Positions 8,577 to 17,393 of a DNA stretch of 64,000 nucleotides are shown here, piece after piece. The notes below the pieces were generated by a model that had not been told where the DNA came from, did not search any database, and saw only the letters and a program-made list of their open reading frames with translations. The DNA comes from JANNYA01 sp031422315 (GTDB taxonomy: Bacteria; Pseudomonadota; Gammaproteobacteria; Xanthomonadales; SZUA-5), in assembly GCA_031422315.1 (NCBI GenBank), contig JANOQN010000076.1, positions 55,672 to 119,671 of the forward strand, written 5' to 3'. The position numbers and the translations under genes are program-made. Position 1 is the stretch's first letter, and every line of letters starts with the position of its first letter.

Positions 8577-9209
8577 CTACTCATGACCGACGCTCGCTTG
8601 CAAAACATCCTGCTGGCGCGCCAAGTAGCGCGCGATCAAATCGATTTCCAGATTAACCGCTGCGCCTATTTTAAGCGCGCCTAAATTCGTACATGCCAAC
8701 GTATGCGGGATCAAATTCACACTAAAGCCAAAGCGGGCCGCATCAATTGCCCAGACTGAATTGACCGTCAATGACACGCCTTCAATGCCAATTGAACCCT
8801 TCGCGGCAACGAACTTTGCCAGTGCAACAGGGGCGCTAAAATCCCAGCGCTGTGAGCGCGCTTCATCGCTTATTCGCAGCACTTGACCGATCCCATCGAC
8901 ATGTCCGCTGACAAAATGCCCGCCCAAACGCTGCCCGACTTGTAGTGATTTTTCCAGATTGACCGGCGTGCCAACTTGCAAGCTCGCAAGCGTGGTTAAG
9001 CGCAGCGTTTCCAGCGACACATCCGCTGAAAAATGGTTATCGTTTAGCTCGAGCGCGGTCAAACATACGCCCGACACGGCAATGCTATCGCCCAAGCGAA
9101 CATCGCTCATAAAAGATTCGGTTACTGCGATTTGTATGCGCAAATCGCCGCCTTGTTGCGGCGCTATTGCAGAAATATGGCCTAGCGCTTGAATCAAACC
9201 GGTAAACAT
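8577..9209 (-). CDS. ribE: Riboflavin synthase alpha chain
   Basis: A 210-residue protein starting with MFTGLIQALG, the hallmark of riboflavin synthase, which converts two 6,7-dimethyl-8-ribityllumazine molecules into riboflavin and a pyrimidine. Two lumazine-binding repeats are visible: residues 1-95 (GDSIAVSGVCLTA) and 97-200 (GGHFVSGHVDGIGQV, KGSIGIEGVSLTVN). Length is typical of the family. It heads a unit with the Kef antiporter and EamA gene instead of other rib genes, which is odd. No FMN riboswitch is visible in the five bases separating it from the upstream gene. Confidence 0.95.
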   Translation of the reverse strand: MFTGLIQALGHISAIAPQQGGDLRIQIAVTESFMSDVRLGDSIAVSGVCLTALELNDNHFSADVSLETLRLTTLASLQVGTPVNLEKSLQVGQRLGGHFVSGHVDGIGQVLRISDEARSQRWDFSAPVALAKFVAAKGSIGIEGVSLTVNSVWAIDAARFGFSVNLIPHTLACTNLGALKIGAAVNLEIDLIARYLARQQDVLQASVGHE

Positions 9210-9214
9210 CCTAA

Positions 9215-11311
9215 CTACGCCTGATCAAAGCTGGCAAACAGCGATTTGAGCGGCTCAAACGCCTGCCAGCGCTGCGCCGGAAAATATTGCGGCAGCGCGC
9301 CTAACATAAGGCAGGCGCGCTTGAACCGATCCGCGTCTATTGCTTGCGTCAAACTCAGCGCTTGCGTTAGTACGGCAAAATCGGGCTTGCCCAAAACCGG
9401 CACGCGCAGGAACCCATTGCCCACCTCTTGCTGCATGGCTTGAAAATGCTGATCTTGCCGATGCAAGACTTTCGCGAGCCGCTCAGGGTCCTGGGTATCA
9501 AGCCCAGGTGCGCCATTGGCGATTAACGATAGCAGGCAATCGCGCGGATCGCGCTCAACGAACAGCCAGTTTGCTTCCGGCAATGCAGCGCGCAAAACGC
9601 GGAACTGGCGGACATCAATGACCGGTACCACATCAAACACGTGCGCACTTGCGGGCAACTTAGGCAGACGCCTAGCTAAAGCCTTCAGATAACGGCTAGC
9701 GACATGTTCTAAATCGGAATCACTAAACGGCAGCAATAAGCGCTCGGCGCTGGTCGTGTTCAAAAAATCTTGGCGTGGCTCATTTGAGTAGCGATCAAAC
9801 ACGCTGATCGCTTCTGGAATGGCGGCCAGTAAAGCCTCTAGCCCGCTTTGCTGCAGGCCAAGCACAAACGTCAACTTCGGGCTGCTGCGGGTTGAGCGTC
9901 CGGTAATCTCAGGGCCAGCTTGCACCGGCTCGAGCAATGGCAATCTCGCGCCTTTGCCGCTCAGCGCTGTAGCCTGCTGCCATGCAGCCAGTGCGCCGCT
10001 ACGATCACCTTTGGCATCCAGCGCACGCCCGCGCAGGCGTTCTAAGTCGATTTTGATTTGCGGGCTCAGCGGCTGTGCGCCCGCCTGCATCAGCAGCGTC
10101 AGCGCTTCACTCGGGTGCCCGGCGCGCAGCTTAGCGCGCGCAAGAATAATCGCCGCTTGCGATTGCTTGGCATCTAACGCCAGCGCGCTTTCGCAGGAGC
10201 GCTGCGCGGCATCAAGCTCACCATGGCTTTCTTCAATGGCTGCCAAATGGTTGAACGCCGCAGCCAAATTCGGCGCGCGCGCGCACCAAGCCCTGGAGGC
10301 TTTCAAAGCTTCCAGCGGTAGCCCGGCCTCCAGCAGCATCTGCAAAAAGAAATGATTGACCATGATATCTAATGGAAACTCAGCGCTGATTTTGGCGAGC
10401 CGATCCAGCGCTTGTGCAGCCTTACCGGTGCGCAAATCAATGCTGGTGCGAAGCTGCAGCGCTTGCAAAAAACACGGCCTGCGCGCCAATACCCAATCTA
10501 AATCAGCCGCGACGCGTTCGGGCTGTTGTAAGCGCAGCGACAGCTCAGCGCGCGCCATGCGAAATACGATGCTGTTTTCATCACGCCGCCCGGCCAGCGC
10601 AAGCATGCGTTCGGCGCGGTTCAAATCCCCCAAGCGCAGCGCGACTTGCGCGCGCAAAAGCAGGGCGGAATGGTGTTCGGGTGCTAAGGCAAGCGCACTA
10701 TCAAGCGCTTTAGCAGCAAAATCCAAGCTGTTTGCGGCCAGCAGCACGCGGCCAAACAGCGTCAGCACACGCACATCATTCGGCGCCAGTTTCATAAGGC
10801 GCTGCGCGCGCTCGTTGGCGGCGTCAATATCACCACGATCCGCCAGCAAATGCCCTAATCCGAGCAGCGCGGGCACATCGTTGGCATCGGCGCGCAGTGC
10901 GGTTCGAAATAGCTCCTCAGCTTGGCTGAGCTTGCCTTCCATCATGGCCAAATTGGCCATGCCGGTATGTGCGCTGGCCAAATTCGGATCAAGCGCAGAC
11001 GCGGACTTATAGGCGCGCTGCGCACGTTCAATGTCGCCGCGCTGGGTGTGTACGTGCGCAATATTCAAATGCAGCATCGGATTTTCTGGCGCGGCCAGCA
11101 GCGCTTGCTCAAAGCAGGCCATGGCGCGTTCTGGCTCGCCGGTATTGGCATAGGCTATCGCGCTGAGGTGAGAAATATCTTGCGAGCCTGCGGCCTGCGG
11201 CGCTAAGGCATCGGCGATTTTGCGCGCGCCGAAGTAGTCTTTTTTGGTCAATAGCTTGCGCAGCTGCAATACTTTATTGACTAGTGCGGCGTCCGTGCTC
11301 GCATTTTGCAT
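9215..11311 (-). CDS. TPR-repeat protein with C-terminal sulfotransferase-like domain
   Basis: A 698-residue protein. Residues 1-450 are a long run of TPR helices (MLHLNIAHVHTQRGDIERAQRAYKSA and several others). Residues 478-690 resemble PAPS-dependent sulfotransferases: the 5' phosphosulfate loop region reads FVLGLQQSGLEALLAAI and the 3' phosphate motif reads WLFVERDPRDCLLSL. The usual loop is RSGTTLL; here the Arg, Thr and Thr are replaced (QQSGLEA), so catalytic activity is doubtful. TPR-sulfotransferase fusions are common in Xanthomonadales, with unknown acceptors. It precedes ribE by five bases and may be cotranscribed with it. Confidence 0.8.
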   Translation of the reverse strand: MQNASTDAALVNKVLQLRKLLTKKDYFGARKIADALAPQAAGSQDISHLSAIAYANTGEPERAMACFEQALLAAPENPMLHLNIAHVHTQRGDIERAQRAYKSASALDPNLASAHTGMANLAMMEGKLSQAEELFRTALRADANDVPALLGLGHLLADRGDIDAANERAQRLMKLAPNDVRVLTLFGRVLLAANSLDFAAKALDSALALAPEHHSALLLRAQVALRLGDLNRAERMLALAGRRDENSIVFRMARAELSLRLQQPERVAADLDWVLARRPCFLQALQLRTSIDLRTGKAAQALDRLAKISAEFPLDIMVNHFFLQMLLEAGLPLEALKASRAWCARAPNLAAAFNHLAAIEESHGELDAAQRSCESALALDAKQSQAAIILARAKLRAGHPSEALTLLMQAGAQPLSPQIKIDLERLRGRALDAKGDRSGALAAWQQATALSGKGARLPLLEPVQAGPEITGRSTRSSPKLTFVLGLQQSGLEALLAAIPEAISVFDRYSNEPRQDFLNTTSAERLLLPFSDSDLEHVASRYLKALARRLPKLPASAHVFDVVPVIDVRQFRVLRAALPEANWLFVERDPRDCLLSLIANGAPGLDTQDPERLAKVLHRQDQHFQAMQQEVGNGFLRVPVLGKPDFAVLTQALSLTQAIDADRFKRACLMLGALPQYFPAQRWQAFEPLKSLFASFDQA

Positions 11312-11395
11312 AGTGGCTCCAAATAGCGCCCGGCAGTTAGGGCTTAATCGTGTGAAATTAGCAGAAAAGGCGCGTCAGCTTTGAAAAGCGCGGCG

Positions 11396-12379
11396 TTACA
11401 GCCACTGCAAATCGTGCAATGCGCGCGCAATCCGGGTTTCAGCCCAGCTTTCCATGCCCAAATTAGACAAGAACCCACAGTGCCCGCCATGCGGCAAAAT
11501 TTCAAGCTGCATATTCGTTGGGCACTGTAATTCATGAAAATCAGCCACGGGAATGACCGGATCATCACTCGCCGCCACCACTAAACTCGGGCAGCGCAGC
11601 TCAAGCAAGCGATCCCCACCAATGGCATAGCCATCTAAATAGGCATCAAGGCTTGGAAAATCGGTTTCTTGTTCGATCAATGCGCGGGTCAACTCGAGCA
11701 TATTCAATGATTGCCAGCTGCGAAAATCAAAGCGCTCAGGAAATAGGCGCTGTTTTAGCTGCAAGGAGCCGCGCCATTTGCGCATGAAATAGTAGCGATA
11801 AAACCAAGGTGCCAGCACGATGGCTTCTAGGGATTTTTTCGGCACCAGTGGCGGGCAAATCGAAAACACGAACTGAAATGCGGTATCAGTGGCGCGCGCG
11901 ACCCGCAGGGCAAAATTGCCGCCTAAGGAAAATCCGCCAATCAGCGCTTTTCGGCCAGCAAATTCGCCGCGAATGGCAAGCGCGGCGGTAACCACTTCAT
12001 CGAGCCTGCAGGAGTGAAATAAATCTATATTCAAATGATGGCTATCGCCGTGATCGCGCAAATTTAAGCGAAACACATCAAAGCCTTCATCGAACAAGCG
12101 ACCGCCGGTGGTTTGCATGTAGCTCGACTGCGCGCTGCCTTCCCAACCATGAATCAAAAATGCCAACCCGCGCGACGGGCCGGGCTGCTTTGCCATCAGG
12201 CCGCTCAAACGCACGCCATTGCCGCAGTCAATAATTCGCGCTTGCTCATGCTGTTGCAGCGAAGGGTAGAGTTTGCGCGCGCGCCCGGCACGAAGGCCAG
12301 AACTTGCCAAAATGCTCTGTACGTGCGGATTTTTCAGCCAGCCGCTAGGCTGGAATTTCGGTTCAATCATGGCGCTCAT
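11396..12379 (-). CDS. YheT-like alpha/beta hydrolase
   Basis: A 327-residue alpha/beta hydrolase of the YheT/ABHD1-3 type. The N-terminal FQPSGWLKNPHVQSILAS is the family signature (xxxNPHxQT). HGWEGSAQSSYMQ forms the oxyanion region, GGFSLGGNFALR carries the nucleophile serine, SDDPVIP the acid, and PHGGHCGFL the histidine. The E. coli homologue is an esterase of uncertain physiological substrate. The ATG overlaps the acyltransferase stop by four bases, so the two form a coupled pair that suggests lipid metabolism. Confidence 0.88.
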   Translation of the reverse strand: MSAMIEPKFQPSGWLKNPHVQSILASSGLRAGRARKLYPSLQQHEQARIIDCGNGVRLSGLMAKQPGPSRGLAFLIHGWEGSAQSSYMQTTGGRLFDEGFDVFRLNLRDHGDSHHLNIDLFHSCRLDEVVTAALAIRGEFAGRKALIGGFSLGGNFALRVARATDTAFQFVFSICPPLVPKKSLEAIVLAPWFYRYYFMRKWRGSLQLKQRLFPERFDFRSWQSLNMLELTRALIEQETDFPSLDAYLDGYAIGGDRLLELRCPSLVVAASDDPVIPVADFHELQCPTNMQLEILPHGGHCGFLSNLGMESWAETRIARALHDLQWL

Positions 12380-13260
12380 TCGTGGGTAGCGTTTGCAGTA
12401 TCAGCGACTGCACTGGCTTCGGCGGCAAATTCAGCGCGCTTTATCTCAGGCGCAGCACCAACGCACGCTGAAATAGCCGCGCGCGCCGCTTCTGCTAGGG
12501 CCCGGCGCGGCATGCCTTGCACCACAATAATCGGCAAAAAATGCACCTCCGCTACGCCGCCCGCATCACCCATTAGCCTCAGAAAATTGCCGACAAATCC
12601 CTCGCCGACTCGAAACGGCACACTGTGTGCAAGTTGACCTGCGCGCGTGTAGCGCAGCGCAATCGGCTGCACCGGCACATTGGCATCGAGTGCCGGTTGA
12701 AAAATGCGCGCGTGAAAGGTGCGCACGGTAAAGCTGGTACTAGAGCCGCCTTCCGGAAAAACACCGATGGAAAAGCCTTGATCCAGCCGATTCAGCATGG
12801 TTTGCCCGACGTTATTGAGTGAATCGGTGCTGCCGCGCTGGTGATAGATCGTGCCGGCTTTGCGCGCAGTCCAGCCGATCAGCGGCCAGCGTGAGATCTC
12901 GCTTTTCGCAATAAAATGCACCACGCGATAGCTATGAATTAAGGTGATATCGAGCCATGACACGTGATTCGCCACGCTCAAGCACGCGCCTGGATGTGCA
13001 ACCCCGAATTTTTGCACGCGAAAGCCGAGGATTCGCATCAAAGTACTCTGCCAAAGCCTCGTAGCGCGCTCAGCAACGGATTCGCCGCCCCAGCGCATGC
13101 GCTTTGTCAGCGGATTAATCAGCAGCAGCGTGATCGGCAAATGCAGCAGTACTTGCAGCACTACCAAAGGGAAACGATAGCCAAAGCGCAAGCACGCCAG
13201 CCATGGTGGCGGTTCCGATTGCGAGATGCGATGTGCTTCTGGGGAGTGTTCTTCAGGCAT
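12376..13260 (-). CDS. PlsC-like lysophospholipid acyltransferase
   Basis: A 294-residue acyltransferase. The catalytic NHxxxxD box is ANHVSWLDI (about residues 115-123). The lysophosphatidate-binding motif appears as FPEGGSST rather than the usual FPEGTRS, followed by VPVQPIALRY. A hydrophobic N-terminal segment (VVLQVLLHLPITLLLI) likely anchors it in the inner membrane. Enzymes of this family acylate 1-acyl-glycerol-3-phosphate or related acceptors such as ornithine lipid. The altered FPEG motif leaves the acceptor uncertain. It is coupled to the YheT-like hydrolase. Confidence 0.88.
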   Translation of the reverse strand: MPEEHSPEAHRISQSEPPPWLACLRFGYRFPLVVLQVLLHLPITLLLINPLTKRMRWGGESVAERATRLWQSTLMRILGFRVQKFGVAHPGACLSVANHVSWLDITLIHSYRVVHFIAKSEISRWPLIGWTARKAGTIYHQRGSTDSLNNVGQTMLNRLDQGFSIGVFPEGGSSTSFTVRTFHARIFQPALDANVPVQPIALRYTRAGQLAHSVPFRVGEGFVGNFLRLMGDAGGVAEVHFLPIIVVQGMPRRALAEAARAAISACVGAAPEIKRAEFAAEASAVADTANATHE

Positions 13261-13352
13261 GGTAAAACACCTTTTCTAGTTTGCGGGCGAGCGTAACGGC
13301 GCAACTCTAAAGCCATTGCTCAGCCTGGGTTTTCAGGCGCTTTTGAGTTCAG

Positions 13353-14150
13353 TCAAGCCGATCGATGGAATTTCCATGTTGAAACTAAGAAGTCGTGCAA
13401 AAGTTCGGCTAAGCGATCGCCATCATGCAGAAACGGCGCGTGCCCGGCTTTGGCAATTTCGACAAATTCACCGTTAGCGAGCATTGCTGCCTTTTGCATT
13501 GCCAGCGGATTAACCAATCGATCACGTGCGCCCGCAATCCACAAGCTGGGGCAGCGCAGCGCCGCTAAATCTGCGCGTAAATCCAGCGCGTTTAGATCAT
13601 CCAAGCCCTGTTTTAGCGCGCCCGTGCTTGGCTCACCGCGCGCAAACACCTGTGCTTGTAGTTCGCGGAGTGATTCCGCCCCCCTCGCCGAACCCATCGC
13701 CTCCAGCGCTAAAAACCGCTGCACCACCGCACGCCAATCGTCATCTAACGCATTCGCAAAGCCGGCAAACACGCTGGCATGCATGGCATCAGGCCAATCG
13801 CTTGAAGCGATAAACTTCGGATTGCTGGCAATGCAAACCAGCGCGCGCACCTGCTGCACGGGCGCACGCAAAGCAATACGCGCGGCTAGTGCGCCACCGA
13901 GCGACCAGCCACACCAAACTGCATGCGGGAATTCAGCTAGCTGATTGATGAGCTGGTCGGCGGTTTCATCAAAGCTCAGCGCCAAAGCGCGACTGTGCCC
14001 ATGCCCGGGAAGATCAACGGCAATGACGTGAAAGTGCTGGGCCAACTGCGCCGCCCAGCCCTCGAAAATCCCGCCATGCATAGCCCAGCCGTGCAGAAGA
14101 ATGAGCGGTGGCGCGTGTGGGGCGCCGTAGTGGTCTAGGTGGAGGTTCAC
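13353..14150 (-). CDS. bioH: Pimeloyl-ACP methyl ester carboxylesterase BioH
   Basis: A 265-residue alpha/beta hydrolase close in length and motifs to BioH: LILLHGWAMHGGIFEGW, DLPGHGHS, nucleophile serine in WCGWSLGGALAARIAL, the acid region in IAGARDRLVN, and His in AGHAPFLHD. BioH releases pimeloyl-ACP from its methyl ester in biotin synthesis. The WCGWSLGG nucleophile elbow separates it from general lipases. No bio genes adjoin it, though detached bioH genes are common. The enzyme class is firm; the exact function is probable. Confidence 0.82.
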   Translation of the reverse strand: MNLHLDHYGAPHAPPLILLHGWAMHGGIFEGWAAQLAQHFHVIAVDLPGHGHSRALALSFDETADQLINQLAEFPHAVWCGWSLGGALAARIALRAPVQQVRALVCIASNPKFIASSDWPDAMHASVFAGFANALDDDWRAVVQRFLALEAMGSARGAESLRELQAQVFARGEPSTGALKQGLDDLNALDLRADLAALRCPSLWIAGARDRLVNPLAMQKAAMLANGEFVEIAKAGHAPFLHDGDRLAELLHDFLVSTWKFHRSA

Positions 14151-14227
14151 TGAAGTTTAGGCAATTACTGTTGTTTAGTTGATCGAAGTTTAGCGATAAG
14201 GAAATCGACCGCGCTGAAAAGGTTGCC

Positions 14228-14599
14228 CTAATACGGCTCAGTCAACTCCGCTACTGATAGCCAACCATTGCGATTTTTATCTTGCCGGCCAAATTGCGCA
14301 GCGATATTGCGCTGCTGACGGGCACGGGTCATGCCGCGCATGCGCGGCACCAGCGCTTCGTCGGCGTCGATCACGTCGTTTTGATTGGTGTCGATCCGAT
14401 CAAAGGCATAGCGCAAGGACTGTTGAAATTCTGCCAAGCTGACTTTTCCATCGCCGTCGGCGTCGGTGGCGTTGAAGTAATCCTGCTGGGATTGTGCACT
14501 ACTTGAATTTATGAGCAGTAGCGCCATCAGAAAAAGCCACGCGGCGGGTATCAGCCCAAAGCGACGACGCTTCGCTTCGCCTGGCAGTTGGTTACGCAC
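14228..14599 (-). CDS. Secreted EF-hand calcium-binding protein
   Basis: The mature part carries three EF-hand loops: DADGDGKVSLAEF, DTNQNDVIDADEA and DKNRNGWLSVAEL, each with acidic or Asn residues at the calcium positions. An N-terminal basic patch (KRRR) and hydrophobic helix (LIPAAWLFLMALLL) ending in SSAQS form a signal peptide. The frame can be extended to a TTG at 14698, but that would include a strong DNA palindrome and has no ribosome binding site, so I prefer GTG 14599 as the start, with low certainty. Function is probably periplasmic calcium binding. Confidence 0.68.
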   Translation of the reverse strand: MRNQLPGEAKRRRFGLIPAAWLFLMALLLINSSSAQSQQDYFNATDADGDGKVSLAEFQQSLRYAFDRIDTNQNDVIDADEALVPRMRGMTRARQQRNIAAQFGRQDKNRNGWLSVAELTEPY

Positions 14600-14625
14600 A
14601 TTTGGATTGATGTTTATGTTGTTTG

Positions 14626-14650
14626 GTAACCCTCCGGGCCGGAGGGTTAC
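14626..14650. repeat. GC-rich palindrome, REP-like or terminator stem
   Basis: Perfect 10-base stem GTAACCCTCC / GGAGGGTTAC around a five-base centre GGGCC. It lies just upstream of the likely EF-hand start. There is no T-run after it on either strand, so an intrinsic terminator is not supported. Its size and composition fit a REP-type palindrome, and a decayed REP-associated transposase lies at 50.4 kb, but no second copy was seen in this window. Confidence 0.45.
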
Positions 14651-14809
14651 GTTGTTTGCCGACTTTTGAGCCGTGATTGCCAATTTTTTATATCCCAATT
14701 TTTTGTTCTGTTATAACGGGTAGTTGTTGCATTTTTAAATCGATACCACAACAGGCTTTGCACTGAGCATCAACGAAGGCTTGGTAAATGCACGTTTAAA
14801 AGACGTCGC

Positions 14810-15784
14810 TTAAGCACGAATCACATAAGCTAAATAATCACCCAGCCTGCCGTGATGCATCAGCTGACGCACAATGCCCGACGCCATCGGATTTGCCTGA
14901 ACTTGCCGGCCAAGCGCGCCAATCGTCGCTAGCAATGATCGCTTGAAACTGCGGCGATGCGGCACTGTTATTGGGCTTGGTGTAGATACGTTTGAATGCT
15001 GACTAGAGGTTTCTAAAAGGGCGCTGGACACAAATTTCAACGGCACTTTTCCCAGCGGGAAGGGCGACCCACCGATCCAATGTTTTGATGGGCCGGCAAA
15101 TCCCAGTGCGCGGCACATTTGATCTAATGATCGCGGTGTCCAGAACAACAGGTGCTCGTCCAAAGCTAAATGCCCCCAGCGCGGCCCGAATCGCCTTGCA
15201 GCAAATGAATCGCCCCACGGACAGCTCAAAAACAACGCGCCGCCGGGTTTTAGCGCACGTCGCAAGCGTTTAAACGTGGCTTGCGCGTCGCTCAAATGTT
15301 CGGCGACATTGAGCATCGTGATCAAATCAAATTGATTCGCTTCGAGGCTGTCCAAATCGGCGTGCAGTAGATTGGCAATTATTGGCCGCGGCGGCAAAAA
15401 AGGATCCATACCTTGCATATCAAACCCAAAATGGCGTGCGTGCGCGACGAAACTTCCGTTCCCGCAGCCATAGTCCAGGCCTTGAATTGAGCGTGGATCG
15501 CGTTCCATAAAAGTTGATATTTGCGAAAGTCGGTGCTCAGCGCTCGCGCGTTCGGCCCTTGCGGTGGAATCATTGACATCAAACAGCGCACCATCGTGCG
15601 TGTAATAGTGCGCCTCATAATGCGCACGCAGCTCTAGCGCATCAGGAATCAACTGTTTGAAGCTCAACCCACAAACACAGCGCAACACAGGCGTGAGCTG
15701 ATTAAAACTCACGCATTCAAATAAAGTTTGGGATTGGCTAAGCTCAAGCCCACAAGCGGGGCACGCACTCAGCGCAATAGGCAT
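14810..15784 (-). CDS. Class I SAM-dependent methyltransferase with N-terminal zinc-ribbon-like motif
   Basis: A 324-residue protein. The N-terminus has CPACG then CVCG, a likely zinc-binding element as in sugar C-methyltransferase-like proteins. The SAM fold follows: motif I GLDYGCGNGSFVAHA, an acidic residue at the end of strand 2 (MQGMDPF), LITMLNVAEHLSDA and LKPGGALFLSCPW. The sequence resembles methyltransferases of polysaccharide or lipid decoration; the acceptor is unknown. It lies 24 bases after the enolase gene on the same strand. Confidence 0.85.
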   Translation of the reverse strand: MPIALSACPACGLELSQSQTLFECVSFNQLTPVLRCVCGLSFKQLIPDALELRAHYEAHYYTHDGALFDVNDSTARAERASAEHRLSQISTFMERDPRSIQGLDYGCGNGSFVAHARHFGFDMQGMDPFLPPRPIIANLLHADLDSLEANQFDLITMLNVAEHLSDAQATFKRLRRALKPGGALFLSCPWGDSFAARRFGPRWGHLALDEHLLFWTPRSLDQMCRALGFAGPSKHWIGGSPFPLGKVPLKFVSSALLETSSQHSNVSTPSPITVPHRRSFKRSLLATIGALGRQVQANPMASGIVRQLMHHGRLGDYLAYVIRA

Positions 15785-15808
15785 TACTTTAAACCTGTGC
15801 GCATCAAA

Positions 15809-17101
15809 CTAACTCGACGCCTTAACCGCACCCCGCCCGCGATAGCTTGCATCCGCACCCAGCGCCTCTTCAATGCGCAGCAGCTGATTGTATTTCGCGA
15901 CTCGATCCGTGCGGCACAGCGATCCGGTTTTGATTTGACTGGCGGTAGTGGCGACAGAAATATCGGCAATCGTAGTGTCTTCAGTTTCACCCGAACGGTG
16001 CGACACCACAGACGTGTACCCCGCTGATTCGGCCATCGCAATGGCGTCCAAAGTTTCGGTGAGCGTGCCGATTTGATTGACTTTAATCAGGATCGAATTG
16101 GCGATGCCTTGGTCAATGCCCTGTTTGAAAATCTCGGTATTGGTAACGAACAAATCATCACCTACCAGTTGGATACGCTTGCCAAGCCGCTCGGTCATGT
16201 GTTTCCAACCGGCCCAATCATTTTCCGCCATGCCATCTTCAATCGTCACAATCGGGTACTGGCGCACCCAGTTTTCCATGTACTCGCAAAACTGCTCCGA
16301 GCTTAAATAGCGATTTTCGCTCTGCAAATGATAGCGGCCGTCTTTAAAGAACTCACTGCTGGCCACATCCAAGCCGAGCGTTACATCTTCCCCGGCGCGG
16401 TAGCCCGCTTTTTGAATCGCCTCAAGAATCACTTCGATGGCTTCAACGTTGCTTTTTAGATCCGGCGCAAAACCGCCCTCATCGCCCACCGCAGTCGCCA
16501 AGCCTCGGCCGCGCAGCACGCCCTTGAGCGCGTGAAAAATCTCCGCGCCACAGCGAAGCGCTTCGCTAAAGCTAGCCGCGCCAACCGGAAGCACCATAAA
16601 TTCTTGCATATCGACATTATTATCGGCATGCGCGCCGCCATTGATAATGTTCATCATCGGCAGCGGCAGTTGTGCGGTGCGGCTACCCGCCAACATGCGC
16701 CAAAGCGGCATGCCGCGCGTTTTCGCCAACGCATGCGCGTTCGCTAGCGATACGCCCAGCAGCGCATTTGCACCCAGCTTCGCCTTATTCGCAGTGCCGT
16801 CAAGCGCAATCAAGCGGGCATCCAAGCCACGTTGATCTGCGCTATCAAAGCCCCGCAAATGCAGCGCAATAACGTCATTGACGTTCGCCACCGCTTTGCG
16901 TACACCTTTGCCGCCGTAGCGGGTTTTATCGCCATCGCGCAGTTCAACCGCTTCACGCGTGCCCGTGGAAGCGCCACTGGGAACCGCCGCGCGCCCGATT
17001 TGCCCGCTGCTGAGCGTAACTTCAGCTTCTAGCGTCGGGTTCCCGCGTGAATCCATGATTTCACGGGCGTGAACGTGGGTGATTGCAGTTGCGGCGCTCA
17101 T
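15809..17101 (-). CDS. eno: Enolase
   Basis: A 430-residue glycolytic enolase interconverting 2-phosphoglycerate and phosphoenolpyruvate. Signature pieces are all present: HAREIMDSRGNPT, SGASTGTREAVELRDGD, GDEGGFAPDL, the metal-binding IEDGMAENDW, LVGDDLFVTN, the catalytic lysine in LIKVNQIGTL, SHRSGETED and the substrate lysine in QIKTGSLCRTDR. I chose ATG 17101, which has GAGAG upstream and the normal enolase N-terminus; a longer frame to 17293 adds 64 residues without family similarity. It is divergent from the two-component operon. Confidence 0.97.
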   Translation of the reverse strand: MSAATAITHVHAREIMDSRGNPTLEAEVTLSSGQIGRAAVPSGASTGTREAVELRDGDKTRYGGKGVRKAVANVNDVIALHLRGFDSADQRGLDARLIALDGTANKAKLGANALLGVSLANAHALAKTRGMPLWRMLAGSRTAQLPLPMMNIINGGAHADNNVDMQEFMVLPVGAASFSEALRCGAEIFHALKGVLRGRGLATAVGDEGGFAPDLKSNVEAIEVILEAIQKAGYRAGEDVTLGLDVASSEFFKDGRYHLQSENRYLSSEQFCEYMENWVRQYPIVTIEDGMAENDWAGWKHMTERLGKRIQLVGDDLFVTNTEIFKQGIDQGIANSILIKVNQIGTLTETLDAIAMAESAGYTSVVSHRSGETEDTTIADISVATTASQIKTGSLCRTDRVAKYNQLLRIEEALGADASYRGRGAVKASS

Positions 17102-17302
17102 GATAGCTCTCAAAGTTTGGGCAGGCCGCAGAGAGTAAAGAATCTTAAGGAAGATCGCAAAAGCTCGCTGCATTTGAAGGGCTAATTCAACGCAACTCGT
17201 ATCGGCGCCAAAAACTCCTGCGCTGCCGCCCTCCTGATTGTTCGCCACAGAGATTCGCGACAGTTTTCGCGGCGCGCTGAATTTCAGGTACATTTTGGGC
17301 CA

Positions 17303-17318
17303 TGGAATGATCCTTGCT
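17303..17318 (+). promoter_or_regulatory. Sigma-54 promoter candidate
   Basis: TGGAATG-ATCC-TTGCT matches the sigma-54 consensus TGGCACG-N4-TTGCW at the GG (-24) and GC (-12) positions with exact spacing. It lies about 76 bases before the NtrC-type regulator start. A 6-base inverted repeat (GGCCTA/TAGGCC, 17321-17339) follows at once. This suggests that the operon is activated by an enhancer-binding protein, possibly its own product. Confidence 0.6.
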
Positions 17319-17393
17319 TTGGCCTAAGCTTGCTAGGCCCGATTTTACCCACAAGTCTTAGCCATAAGCCGCACTCGATCAAACAGGAAATTC

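Noticed and set aside
10356..11012. Long plus-strand frame of 218 codons inside the TPR-sulfotransferase gene
   Set aside because: Antisense shadow of GC-rich codons; its Ser/Arg/Ala-rich product has no domain, while the minus-strand gene shows clear TPR repeats.
14600..14698. Extended start of the EF-hand gene at TTG 14698
   Set aside because: No ribosome binding site, and it would translate a perfect DNA palindrome; GTG 14599 is preferred although also weak.
17102..17293. 64-residue N-terminal extension of enolase
   Set aside because: Enolases begin close to the AREIxDSRGNP motif; the extension has no similarity and covers the divergent promoter region with the sigma-54 site.
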